Source: Kitasatospora sp. NBC_00374
Lineage (GTDB): Bacteria; Actinomycetota; Actinomycetes; Streptomycetales; Streptomycetaceae
Assembly: GCF_041434935.1 (NCBI RefSeq)
Contig: NZ_CP107964.1
Span: 2,914,001 to 2,978,000, forward strand
Direction of reading: 5' to 3'
DNA length: 64,000 bases
The notes under the pieces are model-generated. The model had not been told where the DNA came from. It saw nothing but the letters and a program-made list of their open reading frames with translations, and did not search any database. Below are positions 55,974-64,000 of the stretch, piece after piece (position 1 is the stretch's first letter; each line of letters starts with the position of its first letter). The translations under genes were made by a program, and so were the position numbers.

Positions 55974-56846
55974 TCAGCTCTCGGTCAGCAGTGCGGTACG
56001 GAGTTCACCGAGCACGCGCTTGAGCACCCGGGAGATGTGCATCTGCGAGAAGCCGAGCAGCTCGCCGATCTCGGCCTGGGTCAGGTCCGAGCCGAAGCGC
56101 AGCGAGAGCACCTCGCGGTCGCGCTCCGACAGCGCGGCGATGGCGGGCTTCAGGGCCTCGCGGTTGAGCACCAGCTCGAAGTCCCGCTCCTCGAAGGCGA
56201 GCCGGTCGCCGAGGGTCGGGCCGTCGTCCGTGTCGGAGCCCGCCCCGATGTCGAGCGAGCCGGCGGTCTGGGCCCGGCTCGCGACGATGCCCTCACGGAT
56301 CTCCGCCTCGCTCAGCGAGAGGTGCTCGGCGAGCTCGGCGGTGCTCGGGGCCCGGTCGTGCAGCTGCTGCAGCTCGTCGGTGGCCTTGGCGAGGGCGATC
56401 CGCAGCTCCTGCAGCCGGCGGGGCACGTGCACCATCCAGCCGGTGTCCCGGAAGAACCGCTTGATCTCGCCCGCGATGGTGGGGATGGCGAAGGTGGTGA
56501 ACTCGACCCCCTGGCCGGGGTCGAAGCGGTCGATGGCCTTGATCAGGCCCACCGTGCCGACCTGGATGATGTCCTCCATCGGCTCGCTGCGGGTCCGGTA
56601 CCGGCCCGCGACGAACTTGACCAGGGCCATGTTCAGCTCGACCAGGGTCCCCCGGACGTAGGAGAACTCCGGGGTGCCCTCCTCGAGTTGACCCAGCCGC
56701 TGGAACAGCGTCCTGGAGAGCGCGCGGGCGTCAGCGGGTGACACGGCTGACGGGTCGTCGATCCTGGGCAGCGGGGCGGGGCCCGTCGGGGTCGCGCTCG
56801 GCGACTTCGGGGTGGTGATCGACGTCGTGGGATTCAGGACGGCCAT
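55974..56846 (-). CDS. SigB/SigF-family RNA polymerase sigma factor
   Basis: 290 aa from the ATG at 56846 (MAVLNPTTSITTPKSPSATPTG), with GAGGGAGA upstream. Region 2: ALVKFVAGRYRTRSEPMEDIIQVGTVGLIKAIDRFDPGQGVEFTTFAIPTIAGEIKRFFRDTGWMVHVPRR. Region 3: LQELRIALAKATDELQQLHDRAPSTAELAEHLSLSEAEI. Region 4: ALSERDREVLSLRFGSDLTQAEIGELLGFSQMHISRVLKRVL. This is the stress/differentiation class typical of Streptomyces. An anti-sigma kinase and a STAS antagonist are encoded about 0.6-1.1 kb away on the plus strand. Confidence 0.95.
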   Translation of the reverse strand: MAVLNPTTSITTPKSPSATPTGPAPLPRIDDPSAVSPADARALSRTLFQRLGQLEEGTPEFSYVRGTLVELNMALVKFVAGRYRTRSEPMEDIIQVGTVGLIKAIDRFDPGQGVEFTTFAIPTIAGEIKRFFRDTGWMVHVPRRLQELRIALAKATDELQQLHDRAPSTAELAEHLSLSEAEIREGIVASRAQTAGSLDIGAGSDTDDGPTLGDRLAFEERDFELVLNREALKPAIAALSERDREVLSLRFGSDLTQAEIGELLGFSQMHISRVLKRVLGELRTALLTES

Positions 56847-57078
56847 GGCTCTCCCTCTTCCGGCCTCTTGCGTGGTTCGTCCGCGCTCTGACCCACGGCG
56901 TGTACCCCGGTCCCACCGGAAGGACCCCGTCCACACACCACCTTCACGATTTCCGGCGCGATCGAACATGGTCGCCCCTTCCTCGGCACGTCCGCGCGGC
57001 GTGCATGCGACGGCGGAACGCGGGCAGGCGACGAACGTCCCCGGACAGTCCGGGACGGAACGGACGAAAGGAGCCCCC

Positions 57079-57339
57079 GTGAGCATCCTGTGGGCCATCC
57101 TCGCCGGCCTCGTGATCGGCCTGCTCGCCAAGCTGGTCCTGCCCGGCCGCCAGGCGATCCCGCTCTGGCTGACCGTGCTGCTGGGCATCGTCGGCGGCCT
57201 GATCGGCAACAGCCTGGCCGCCGCGCTCGGTGTGCGGGACACCGGCGGGGTCGACTGGGTCCGCCACCTGCTGCAGGTCGGCGCCGCCGCCCTGCTGATC
57301 GGCCTGGTCGGTCCCGCCTGGTCCCGCCGGGGACGCTGA
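57079..57339 (+). CDS. GlsB/YeaQ/YmgE-family stress membrane protein
   Basis: 86 aa from a GTG at 57079 (MSILWAILAGLVIGLLAKLVLPGRQAIPLWLTVLLGIVGGLIGNSL), preceded by AAAGGAG. Three TM helices, with the Gly-rich LGIVGGLIGN motif of transglycosylase-associated/GlsB proteins. Usually induced by stress. Divergent from the sigma factor gene, sharing a ~230-bp promoter region. Confidence 0.88.
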   Translation: MSILWAILAGLVIGLLAKLVLPGRQAIPLWLTVLLGIVGGLIGNSLAAALGVRDTGGVDWVRHLLQVGAAALLIGLVGPAWSRRGR

Positions 57340-57442
57340 TCGGGAGCCCGTGCCATGCCACCCTCCGGGCAGCAGCGCCCTTCCGTTTCCCCCCTCTCCA
57401 CGCCTATCGTCGGCTGTGATCCAGGGCTGCACGGAGGAACGG

Positions 57443-57835
57443 ATGTCTGACGAAGGAATCGAGGCGGAGCGCCTCTGCGCGACCCTCCCGGCCGGCCGGT
57501 TGACCGCCCGCCAGGAGCGCCGCGGCACCACCGTGCTGGTCGCCCTGGCCGGCGAGCTCGACCTTGACACGCTGGCTCCGGCCGACGAGGTCCTGGAACA
57601 GGCACTCGCGGCCGGCCCCGCCCGCGTGGTGGTGGACCTGGCGGAGGTCAGCTTCTGCGACTCCTCCGGCCTCAACCTGCTGCTGCGCACCAGGCTCGCC
57701 GCCCAGGAGGCGGAGGTCGAGCTGCGGCTGGCCGCCGCGCCCGACGGCCAGTTCGGCCGACTGCTGGAACTGACCGGGGCGGGGGCCGTGTTCTCCCTGC
57801 ACGCCTCGCTCCCGGACGCACTCGCCGACGCGTGA
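57443..57835 (+). CDS. STAS-domain anti-sigma factor antagonist
   Basis: 130 aa from the ATG at 57443, with GGAGGAAC upstream. STAS fold: TTVLVALAGELDLDTLAPADEVLEQAL, RVVVDLAEVSFCDSSGLNLLLRTR with the phosphorylatable Ser in DSSG (74-75), and LRLAAAPDGQFGRLLELTGA. Unphosphorylated, such proteins bind the anti-sigma kinase and free the sigma factor. It sits 72 nt before the kinase gene. Confidence 0.9.
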   Translation: MSDEGIEAERLCATLPAGRLTARQERRGTTVLVALAGELDLDTLAPADEVLEQALAAGPARVVVDLAEVSFCDSSGLNLLLRTRLAAQEAEVELRLAAAPDGQFGRLLELTGAGAVFSLHASLPDALADA

Positions 57836-57907
57836 GCGGCGACGACTCCGGGGCGCGACGCGTGCCCCCCACCGACCAATCATGAACGACCATGCCGGGG
57901 TGAACAG

Positions 57908-58372
57908 ATGACCAGCGGTCAGAGAGGCGCAGAGGCCGTCGAGCGGCTCCGACCGGACCTGCCCGCCGCCGGGCAGCGGCGGACCGTCCGGCTGGCCGGA
58001 CTGCCCCGGCAGGTCGTGCTCGGCCGGGAGTTCGCCCGCACGGCGCTGGCCGACTGGGCCTGGCCCGGCGAGGAGGCGGTGGAGGACCTGCTCCTGGTCG
58101 TCTCCGAGCTGGTCGCCAACGCCCGTCTGCACGCCGGCGGGGCACTGCAGCTCAGCCTGCGCCTGACGCAGGACCGGCTGCGGATCGAGGTGACGGACGC
58201 CGCGCGGACCCCGCCGGTGCTCAGCCTCCCGCACCGCCCCGGCCTGCCCGGCGGCCACGGCCTGCACATCATCCAGCGGCTCGCGGACGACTGGGGTGTC
58301 GCCGTGCACGACACCGGCAAGACGGTCTGGGCCGAGGTCCGCGTCCCCGGGGCACCGGAGCCCGGGGTGTAG
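57908..58372 (+). CDS. Anti-sigma factor serine kinase-like ATPase (HATPase_c_2)
   Basis: 154 aa. GHKL motifs: N box EDLLLVVSELVANARLHAGG, G1 LRIEVTDAARTPP, G2 GGHGLHIIQRLADDWGV, then KTVWAEVRV. The RsbW/SpoIIAB-like architecture predicts that it binds the SigB-family factor and phosphorylates the STAS protein. All three partners are encoded within 2.4 kb. Start ATG at 57908, after GGGGTGA. Confidence 0.9.
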   Translation: MTSGQRGAEAVERLRPDLPAAGQRRTVRLAGLPRQVVLGREFARTALADWAWPGEEAVEDLLLVVSELVANARLHAGGALQLSLRLTQDRLRIEVTDAARTPPVLSLPHRPGLPGGHGLHIIQRLADDWGVAVHDTGKTVWAEVRVPGAPEPGV

Positions 58373-58451
58373 CACGCCGCATGCGGGGCCCCGCCCGGGG
58401 TAGGCGAGCGCCGGTCCGAACGGGCCGCACCACGGGTTGGAGGTCGACACC

Positions 58452-58676
58452 ATGGGAATCGGCGGTTGCGTCATCGTGTTCGCGCTCGGGGCGATCCTCG
58501 CCTTCGCCGTCGACTGGCACGTCTCGGGAGTGAACCTGCACACGGTGGGTGTGATCCTGATGCTCGCCGGGCTGCTCGGGCTGGTTACCTATGTCAACGT
58601 GTTCCGGCGCCGCCGGGCCGGCCGGCTGCGCGGCGACGCGGTGGTCGAGGAGCGGCGCTACGTCGACGAGGTCTGA
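58452..58676 (+). CDS. DUF6458-like small membrane protein
   Basis: 74 aa, ATG at 58452 with GGAGG upstream. MGIGGCVIVFALGAILAFAVDWHVSGVNLHTVGVILMLAGLLGLV is the two-TM pattern of the actinobacterial DUF6458 family, with an acidic/basic tail (RRRRAGRLRGDAVVEERRYVDEV) on the cytoplasmic side. Function unknown. Last plus-strand gene of the stress-type cluster. Confidence 0.85.
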   Translation: MGIGGCVIVFALGAILAFAVDWHVSGVNLHTVGVILMLAGLLGLVTYVNVFRRRRAGRLRGDAVVEERRYVDEV

Positions 58677-58690
58677 GCCGGGCCCGACCG

Positions 58691-58731
58691 GCCCCGGGGG
58701 CGGACGGCGCCTCGCCGTCCGCCCCCGGGGC
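58691..58731. terminator. Bidirectional terminator between DUF6458 and the tricorn-type gene
   Basis: 19-bp perfect arms (58691-58709 and 58713-58731) with a 3-nt loop, ending 6 nt before the convergent stop at 58737. Confidence 0.88.
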
Positions 58732-58736
58732 GCGGG

Positions 58737-61700
58737 TCACAGCTCCGGCAGCGCCGGCGGCTTCCGGGCCGGGGTCTCGGCCAGCGAGGCCAGGGCGATC
58801 CGGACGGCCTCGGCCAGCTGCGGATCCTGGCCGGCCGCCCACTGGTGCGGCGCGATCGGGACCTCGACGTCCGGGTCCACGCCGTGGTTCTCCACGCCCC
58901 AGCCGTAGCCCTCCAGCCAGAAGGCGTACTTGGGCTGGGTCACCCCGGTGCCGTCGACCAGGGTGTACTTGCTGTCGATGCCGATCACGCCGCCCCAGGT
59001 GCGGGTGCCGACGACCGGGCCGATCCCGAGCGCCTGGATGGCGGCGTTGACGATGTCGCCGTCCGAGCCGGAGAACTCGTCCGCCACCGCGACCACCGGG
59101 CCGCGCGGGGCGTCGTCCGGGTACGAGCTCGGGTTCGCCAGGTCGCGGGCCGGGGCCCAGCCGATGATCCGCCGGTTGAGCTTCTCGATGATCAGCTGCG
59201 AGGTGTGGCCGCCGCGGTTCTCCCGCAGGTCCACGACCACGCCCTCCTTGGACATCTCGACCTTGAGGTCGCGGTGCAGCTGCGCCCAGCCGGGGCTGGC
59301 CATGTCCGGGACGTGCAGGTAGCCGAGCCTGCCGCCGGACAGCTCCCTGGTCGCGGCGCGGCGGCCGGCCACCCAGTCGTGGTAGCGCAGCGCCTCCTCG
59401 TCGGCGAGCGGCACCACCACGGGGTGACGCTCACCGGTGCCGTCCTTGCCGGTGACGGTCAGCTCGACCGGCTGGCCCGCGGTGCCGGCCAGCAGCGGCG
59501 CGGGGCCGGTCACCGGGTCGACCGGGCGGCCGTTCACGGCCACGACGGCGTCCCCGGGGCGGACGGCCGCGCCGGGCGCCGTCAGCGGGGAGCGGGCCCG
59601 AGGGTCGGAGGACTCGCCGGGCAGGATCCTGGCGACCCGCCAGACCTCCCCGTCCCGGACCAGGTCCGCGCCGAGCAGGCCCTGCAGGCGGGCCTCCTCG
59701 GTGCCCGGGCCCGGGCCGCGGATGTAGGCGTGCGAGGTGCCGAGCTCGCCGACCGTCTCCCAGAGCAGGTCCTCCAGGTCGTCACGGGTGCCGACCCGCT
59801 CGACCAGCGGCCGGTAGCGCGCCAGCACGCCCGCCCAGTCGACGCCGTTCATGTCGGCGCGCCAGAAGTTGTCCCGCATCAGGCGGCCGTTCTCGTCGAA
59901 CATCTGGCGCCACTCGGCGGCCGGGTCGACGGTGGCGCGCACCCGGGCGAGGTCGACGTCGAGGTCGTCGTCCTCGCCGGCCTTGCTGTCCGCCGGGAGC
60001 ACCCGCAGCCGCCCCTCGTCCTGCACCGCGAGCCGGCTGCCGTCACCGCTGACGGCGTACCCGTCGACACCGGCGACGAGCTCCTCGGCCCGGCGCTTGG
60101 CGAAGTCGAACCGCTCCAGGGCGGGGCGGGGGTGGACGTCCTCCAGCGAGGCGGCGTTGTCGCCCAGTTCGCCGACCAGCGGCACCCTGGTCCACACCAC
60201 TCCGTCCTTGGTGGCGTGCAGGCTCCCGAACTGGCCGCCCTCCACCGGGAACGGGATGATCCGGTCGGCGATGCCCTCCAGGTCGACCCGGGTGACCGGG
60301 GCGGCGTCCTCGCCCTTCTCGGCGTCCTTGCCCTCGGCACCGGCCTTGGCGCCCTTGGCGTCCTCCGACTCCCCTCCGATCGGCCGTCCGGCCCGCTGCG
60401 GACCGAACGGTGACGGGGTGTCGGCCGCCAGCGTCAGCAGGTACGGCCGGGTGCCGGTCGGGAAGGACAGGTCGAAGACGTGCGAGTCGTAGACCGGGTC
60501 GAAGTTGCGGACCGACAGGAAGGCCAGATGCCTGCCGTCCGCCGTGAAGGCCGGCGAGTAGTCGGCGAACCGCTGCGGGGTGGCCTCGGCGACGGTGCGG
60601 TCGGCCAGGTCGGCCAGCATGATCTGGCGCAGGCTCCACGGGCCGAGCACCGGCTGCGACCAGGCCAGCCAGCCCGAGTCCGGGCTGAACACCAGGCCGC
60701 TGACCTCGCCGTCGCCGCTGCGGATCAGCTCGTGCACGGCGCCGTCGGCGAGCGAGACCAGCAGCAGCCGGCCGTCGTGCGAGGCGGCGGCCAGTTGCTT
60801 CCCGTCGGGCGACACCGCCAGGTCGAGGACCCGGCCGAGCTGCCCGGCGGCGAGCCGGCGGCGCTCGGCGCCCAGCACGGCGGGGGCGAACTCGATCGCG
60901 TCGTCGCCCTCGGCGTCGGTCACCCAGACCGCACCCTGCTCGCCGTCCGCGCCCGGGACGACCCGGGCGAGCCGGGCCCGGGCGCCCGGGGTCTGCTCCA
61001 GCAGCCGGGCCGGGCCCTCCCGGTGGGTCAGCCAGTGCACGCTGCCGCGGACGACGACGGCGCTGGCCCGGCCGGTGCGGTCCGGGGCGACGGTCTCCAA
61101 CTGCCCGGCGGCCGGGGTGGGGTGCGGCTGGCGGTCCGGGCGGGGCCCGGCCGGGCGGACGTCCAGCCGGCGCGGCTCGGCGCCGTCCAGGTCGTCCAGC
61201 AGCCAGAGGTCGCCGCCGCTGTGCCAGATCACCCGGGTGCCGTCGGTGCTCGCGTTGCGGGCGTAGAACTCGTTCTCGCTGTGGCGCCGCAGGTCGGAGC
61301 CGTCCGGCAGGCTGGAGTACAGCTGCCCGGTGCCCTCGTGGTCGGAGATGAACGCGACCCTGGAGGCCGGCCCGGAGCCCACCCACAGCGGGGACTCGAT
61401 GTTGCCGTCCAGTTCCCGGTGCAGCCGCTCGAACTCCTGGGAGCCGATCCACAGCTTGCCGGCCGTGCCGCCCCGGTAGCGCTTCCACCAGGCCGGCTCG
61501 CGGCTGATCGCGGAGAGCAGCAGCACCCTCTCGCCGTCCGGCTCGAAGGCCAGCCCGCCGATCGGGCCGTACGGGAGCCGGGTGGGCTCGCCGCCGTCGA
61601 GCGGCACGGCGAAGGCCCAGGACCGGCGGATGGTGGCCTGCCCGGCGGTGGTGGTCGCGATCGGGCGGCCGTCCGCGGTCCAGCCGCGCAGGGTGGTGTA

Positions 61701-61982
61701 CGGGTTGCCCCAGTAGGTGAGCCGCCGGGCCGGGCCGCCGTCGACCGGGGCCACGTGGACCTCGGGGGCGCCGTCCCGGGTGGAGGTCCAGGCGACCAGC
61801 CGGCCGTCCGGCGAGAACCGGGGCCGCCGCACCGGGACCTGATCGGCGGTCAGCCGCCAGGCCCGGCCGCCCTCGACCGGGGCCAGCCAGATGTCGTCCT
61901 CGGCGACGAAGGTGACGAGGTCACCGTGGAGGTGCGGGTGGCGCAGGTAGGCGCTCGCGGGGGTGCTCTCTGGTTCGGTCAC
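58737..61982 (-). CDS. Tricorn-type S41 serine protease
   Basis: 1081 aa from a GTG at 61982 (MTEPESTPASAYLRHPHLHGDLVTFVAEDDIWLAPVEGG). The first ~650 residues form six- and seven-bladed beta-propellers with repeated LRHPHLHGD-, RPRFSPDGRLVAWTS- and VFSPDSGWLAWSQ-type blades, and an acidic Lys/Glu insertion (EDAKGAKAGAEGKDAEKGEDA). The helical C1, PDZ and C2 domains follow. Catalytic text: VGELGTSHAYIRGPG (Ser-His), VADEFSGSDGDIVNAAI (nucleophile Ser) and GYGWGVENHGVDPDVEV (Glu). It degrades oligopeptides downstream of the proteasome; no signal peptide. Confidence 0.94.
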   Translation of the reverse strand: MTEPESTPASAYLRHPHLHGDLVTFVAEDDIWLAPVEGGRAWRLTADQVPVRRPRFSPDGRLVAWTSTRDGAPEVHVAPVDGGPARRLTYWGNPYTTLRGWTADGRPIATTTAGQATIRRSWAFAVPLDGGEPTRLPYGPIGGLAFEPDGERVLLLSAISREPAWWKRYRGGTAGKLWIGSQEFERLHRELDGNIESPLWVGSGPASRVAFISDHEGTGQLYSSLPDGSDLRRHSENEFYARNASTDGTRVIWHSGGDLWLLDDLDGAEPRRLDVRPAGPRPDRQPHPTPAAGQLETVAPDRTGRASAVVVRGSVHWLTHREGPARLLEQTPGARARLARVVPGADGEQGAVWVTDAEGDDAIEFAPAVLGAERRRLAAGQLGRVLDLAVSPDGKQLAAASHDGRLLLVSLADGAVHELIRSGDGEVSGLVFSPDSGWLAWSQPVLGPWSLRQIMLADLADRTVAEATPQRFADYSPAFTADGRHLAFLSVRNFDPVYDSHVFDLSFPTGTRPYLLTLAADTPSPFGPQRAGRPIGGESEDAKGAKAGAEGKDAEKGEDAAPVTRVDLEGIADRIIPFPVEGGQFGSLHATKDGVVWTRVPLVGELGDNAASLEDVHPRPALERFDFAKRRAEELVAGVDGYAVSGDGSRLAVQDEGRLRVLPADSKAGEDDDLDVDLARVRATVDPAAEWRQMFDENGRLMRDNFWRADMNGVDWAGVLARYRPLVERVGTRDDLEDLLWETVGELGTSHAYIRGPGPGTEEARLQGLLGADLVRDGEVWRVARILPGESSDPRARSPLTAPGAAVRPGDAVVAVNGRPVDPVTGPAPLLAGTAGQPVELTVTGKDGTGERHPVVVPLADEEALRYHDWVAGRRAATRELSGGRLGYLHVPDMASPGWAQLHRDLKVEMSKEGVVVDLRENRGGHTSQLIIEKLNRRIIGWAPARDLANPSSYPDDAPRGPVVAVADEFSGSDGDIVNAAIQALGIGPVVGTRTWGGVIGIDSKYTLVDGTGVTQPKYAFWLEGYGWGVENHGVDPDVEVPIAPHQWAAGQDPQLAEAVRIALASLAETPARKPPALPEL

Positions 61983-62082
61983 GACAGCCACCCTAGGCAC
62001 GGCCCCGGGGGGCGGCCAAGGGTTTCTTCGAGGGCGAACTCCGAGGGCCGGCGCGGCCGGTGCCGGGCCGGTGCCGGGCCGG

Positions 62083-62832
62083 TCAGGCCCAGCGGCCGGT
62101 GCGGCCGAGCAGCAGCGCCCCGGCGGCCACCCCGGCGGTCGAGGTCCGCAGGACGGAACTCCCCAGCCGGTGCGGGCGGGCGCCGGCCTCGGCGAAGGCC
62201 GCCAGCTCCTCGGGGGCGACGCCGCCCTCCGGGCCGACGACCAGCAGGATGTCCCCGCCGCCCGGCAGTTCGGCGGTGGCCAGCGGCGCGGCGCCGTCCT
62301 CGTGCAGCACGGCGGCGAGCGCGGCCTGCCCGAGCAGCGGGACGAGCTGACGCGTCGTCACCAGGTCGCGCACCTCGGGGAACCGCAGCCGGCGGGACTG
62401 CTTGCCGGCCTCCCGGGCGGTGGCCCGCCACTTGGCGAGCGCCTTGGCGCCGCGTTCGCCCTTCCACTGCGTGATGCAGCGGTTCGCCGCCCAGGGGATC
62501 ACCACGTCGACCCCGACCTCGGTCATGGTCTCCACCGCGAGCTCGCCCCGGTCACCCTTGGGGAGCGCCTGGACCACCACGATCCGGGGACTCGGCTCCG
62601 GCTCCCGGCGCACCGTGTCCACCGTGACGTCCAGCGCGTCCTTGCCGTGCACCGCCGTGACCGTGCCGTCCACCCCGAGGCCGAGGCCGTCCGCCAGCGT
62701 GACGGCCTCACCGGGCTCCAGCCGCTTCACCGCCGCCGCGTGGCGGCCCTCCGGGCCGTCCAGCCGGACCACCGAGCCGGGCCCGGCGGCACCCAGCACC
62801 GCGGTCTCGACGACGAACACGGGCGCGGTCAT
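62083..62832 (-). CDS. rsmE: 16S rRNA (uracil1498-N3)-methyltransferase
   Basis: 249 aa from the ATG at 62832 (MTAPVFVVETAVLG), with CCGGAGG upstream. An N-terminal PUA-like domain (LDGPEGRHAAAVKRLEPGEAVTLADGLG) leads to a SPOUT domain: IVVVQALPKGDRGELAVETMTEVGVDVVIPW, DILLVVGPEGGVAPEEL and LGSSVLRTSTAGVAA (knot and SAM pocket). It methylates U1498 in 16S rRNA. It follows dnaJ in the usual actinobacterial order. Confidence 0.95.
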   Translation of the reverse strand: MTAPVFVVETAVLGAAGPGSVVRLDGPEGRHAAAVKRLEPGEAVTLADGLGLGVDGTVTAVHGKDALDVTVDTVRREPEPSPRIVVVQALPKGDRGELAVETMTEVGVDVVIPWAANRCITQWKGERGAKALAKWRATAREAGKQSRRLRFPEVRDLVTTRQLVPLLGQAALAAVLHEDGAAPLATAELPGGGDILLVVGPEGGVAPEELAAFAEAGARPHRLGSSVLRTSTAGVAAGALLLGRTGRWA

Positions 62833-62961
62833 GAACCAAACCTCCGGTAGATCTGTCTGCGTCTGTCGGCGGCCTCGGCCGCCGGGTCCGGACGCGTCGG
62901 ACCGCGTCCACACGCGAGGGGCGCCGGGGGGTGACCCCGACGCCCCTGGGAGAGCCCTCGG

Positions 62962-64000
62962 TCAGCGACCGTTGAACGCGTCCTTCAGGCGGGAGAACAG
63001 CCCCTGTTGCCCGGGCGCGAAGTGCCCGGACGGCCGCTCCTCGCCGCGCAGCACGGCCAGCCGCCGCAGCAGGTCCTCCTGCTCGGGGTCGAGCTTGGTG
63101 GGCGTCTGCACCTCGACATGCACTATCAGGTCGCCCCGGCCGCCGCCGCGCAGGTGCGTGATGCCCCGACCGTGCAGCGGGATCGACTGGCCGGACTGGG
63201 TACCGGGCCGGATGTCGACCTCCTCCAGCCCGTCCAGGGTCTGCAGCGGCACCTGGGTGCCGAGCGAGGCGGCCGTCATCGGGATGGTGACCGTGCAGTG
63301 CAGGTCGTCGCCGCGGCGCTGGAAGGTCGGGTGGGTGGTCTCGGCGATCTCGACGTACAGGTCGCCGGCGGGGCCGCCGCCGGGGCCGACCTCACCCTCG
63401 CCGGCCAGCTGGATCCGGGTGCCGTTGTCGACACCGGCCGGGATCTTGACGGTGAGGGTGCGGCGGGCGCGGACCCGGCCGTCGCCGGCGCACTCCGGGC
63501 ACGGGGTCGGCACCACGGTGCCGAAGCCCTGGCACTGCGGGCAGGGACGGGAGGTCATGACCTGGCCCAGGAACGACCGGGTGACCTGGGAGACCTCGCC
63601 CTTGCCACGGCACATGTCGCAGGTCTGCGCGGAGGTGCCGGGGGCCGCTCCCTCACCGCTGCAGGTGGTGCAGGTGACGGCCGTGTCGACCTGGAGCTCC
63701 TTGGTGGTGCCGAACGCGGCCTCCTCCAGGGTGATCTCCAGCCGGATCATGGCGTCCTGGCCGCGCCGGGTGCGCGAGCGCGGTCCGCGCTGGCCGCCGG
63801 CGGCGCCGAAGAAGGCGTCCATGATGTCGGAGAAGCCGAACCCGGCCGCACCGAAACCGCCGGCGCCGCCGCCACCGCCGCCGCCGTTGGGCGACAGCGG
63901 GTCCCCGCCGAGGTCGTAGACCTGACGCTTCGCGGGGTCGGAGAGCACCTCGTAGGCGGCGTTGATCTCCTTGAACCGCTCCTGCGTCTTCGGGTCCGGG
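62962..64000 (-). CDS. dnaJ: Molecular chaperone DnaJ, C-terminal part (gene runs past the window end)
   Basis: The frame stays open to the window edge; the residues at the edge (PDPKTQERFKEINAAYEVLSDPAKRQVYDLGG) are the end of the J domain, so the HPD motif lies outside. A Gly/Phe-rich stretch follows. The zinc finger has four CxxCxGxG-type repeats: CTTCSGEG, CDMCRGKG, CPQCQGFG, CPECAGDG. Client-binding domains I and II follow, ending RLKDAFNGR. It is a co-chaperone of DnaK, probably the second DnaJ that lies with hrcA in streptomycetes. Confidence 0.95.
   Translation of the reverse strand, partial: PDPKTQERFKEINAAYEVLSDPAKRQVYDLGGDPLSPNGGGGGGGAGGFGAAGFGFSDIMDAFFGAAGGQRGPRSRTRRGQDAMIRLEITLEEAAFGTTKELQVDTAVTCTTCSGEGAAPGTSAQTCDMCRGKGEVSQVTRSFLGQVMTSRPCPQCQGFGTVVPTPCPECAGDGRVRARRTLTVKIPAGVDNGTRIQLAGEGEVGPGGGPAGDLYVEIAETTHPTFQRRGDDLHCTVTIPMTAASLGTQVPLQTLDGLEEVDIRPGTQSGQSIPLHGRGITHLRGGGRGDLIVHVEVQTPTKLDPEQEDLLRRLAVLRGEERPSGHFAPGQQGLFSRLKDAFNGR

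Noticed and set aside
56850..57078. SigB-type promoter (GTCC, 14 nt, GGGTAC) upstream of the sigma factor gene
   Set aside because: The -35 half departs from GTTT at two of four positions; not better than chance in this GC content.

Overview
The window is about 72-75% GC by eye, with strong third-position G/C bias, many GTG starts, 1-4 bp ATGA/GTGA start-stop overlaps and GC-rich hairpin terminators. Gene content and order (nirBD, ppdK, dusB, glyS, znuACB-zur, uppS, recO, leuA, era, ybeY, phoH-like, rnz, rsmE, dnaJ) point to the chromosomal core of a Streptomycetaceae actinomycete (Streptomyces or Kitasatospora). I cannot choose the genus from sequence alone. I saw no phage, IS, CRISPR, rRNA or tRNA.

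Layout. 1-3677: tail of an FAD/NAD oxidoreductase, then nirB and nirD (nitrite assimilation). 3700-10788: secreted SGNH hydrolase, PAC2 protein, GNAT, MOSC, ADP-ribosylglycohydrolase, alpha/beta hydrolase and a lipoprotein RNase of the RNase Sa family. 10987-19017: ppdK, dusB, a NADAR protein, an unrecognised helical protein and glyS. 19183-24903: Zur-controlled zinc uptake operon znuA-znuC-znuB-zur, a giant palindrome, uppS-recO and a zinc-ribbon/TerB-like protein. 25065-28618: leuA with a leucine leader peptide, then a protealysin-like M4 protease and its probable inhibitor emfourin.

29259-44256 (minus strand) is the most unusual part: an operon-like array read as DUF1508-like protein, pstC, a pstA-pstS in-frame fusion, an 883-aa membrane-anchored PstS-like protein, a second small secreted binding protein, a secreted Ig/WxL-like protein, a DUF916 membrane protein, a catalytically dead sortase, pstB and an M16 peptidase. 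It combines a full Pst-type ABC importer with the parts list of a WxL/DUF916 cell-surface complex. PHO-box-like repeats lie upstream of the first gene. I regard this as the best candidate for an undescribed system.

44494-64000: a conserved housekeeping block read leftwards (dnaJ, rsmE, tricorn-type protease, HIT, rnz, phoH-like, ybeY, CNNM/CBS protein, a degenerate cytidine deaminase, a 54-aa membrane protein, era). It is interrupted by an aldo/keto reductase and by a stress-type cluster at 53036-58676: MscS channel, SRPBCC protein, mini-VanZ, DUF4230, SigB-family sigma factor, GlsB-like membrane protein, STAS antagonist, anti-sigma kinase and DUF6458.

Starts were revised where a better ribosome-binding site or a conserved N-terminus supported it. 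Functions rest on motif recognition by reading, with no database search.
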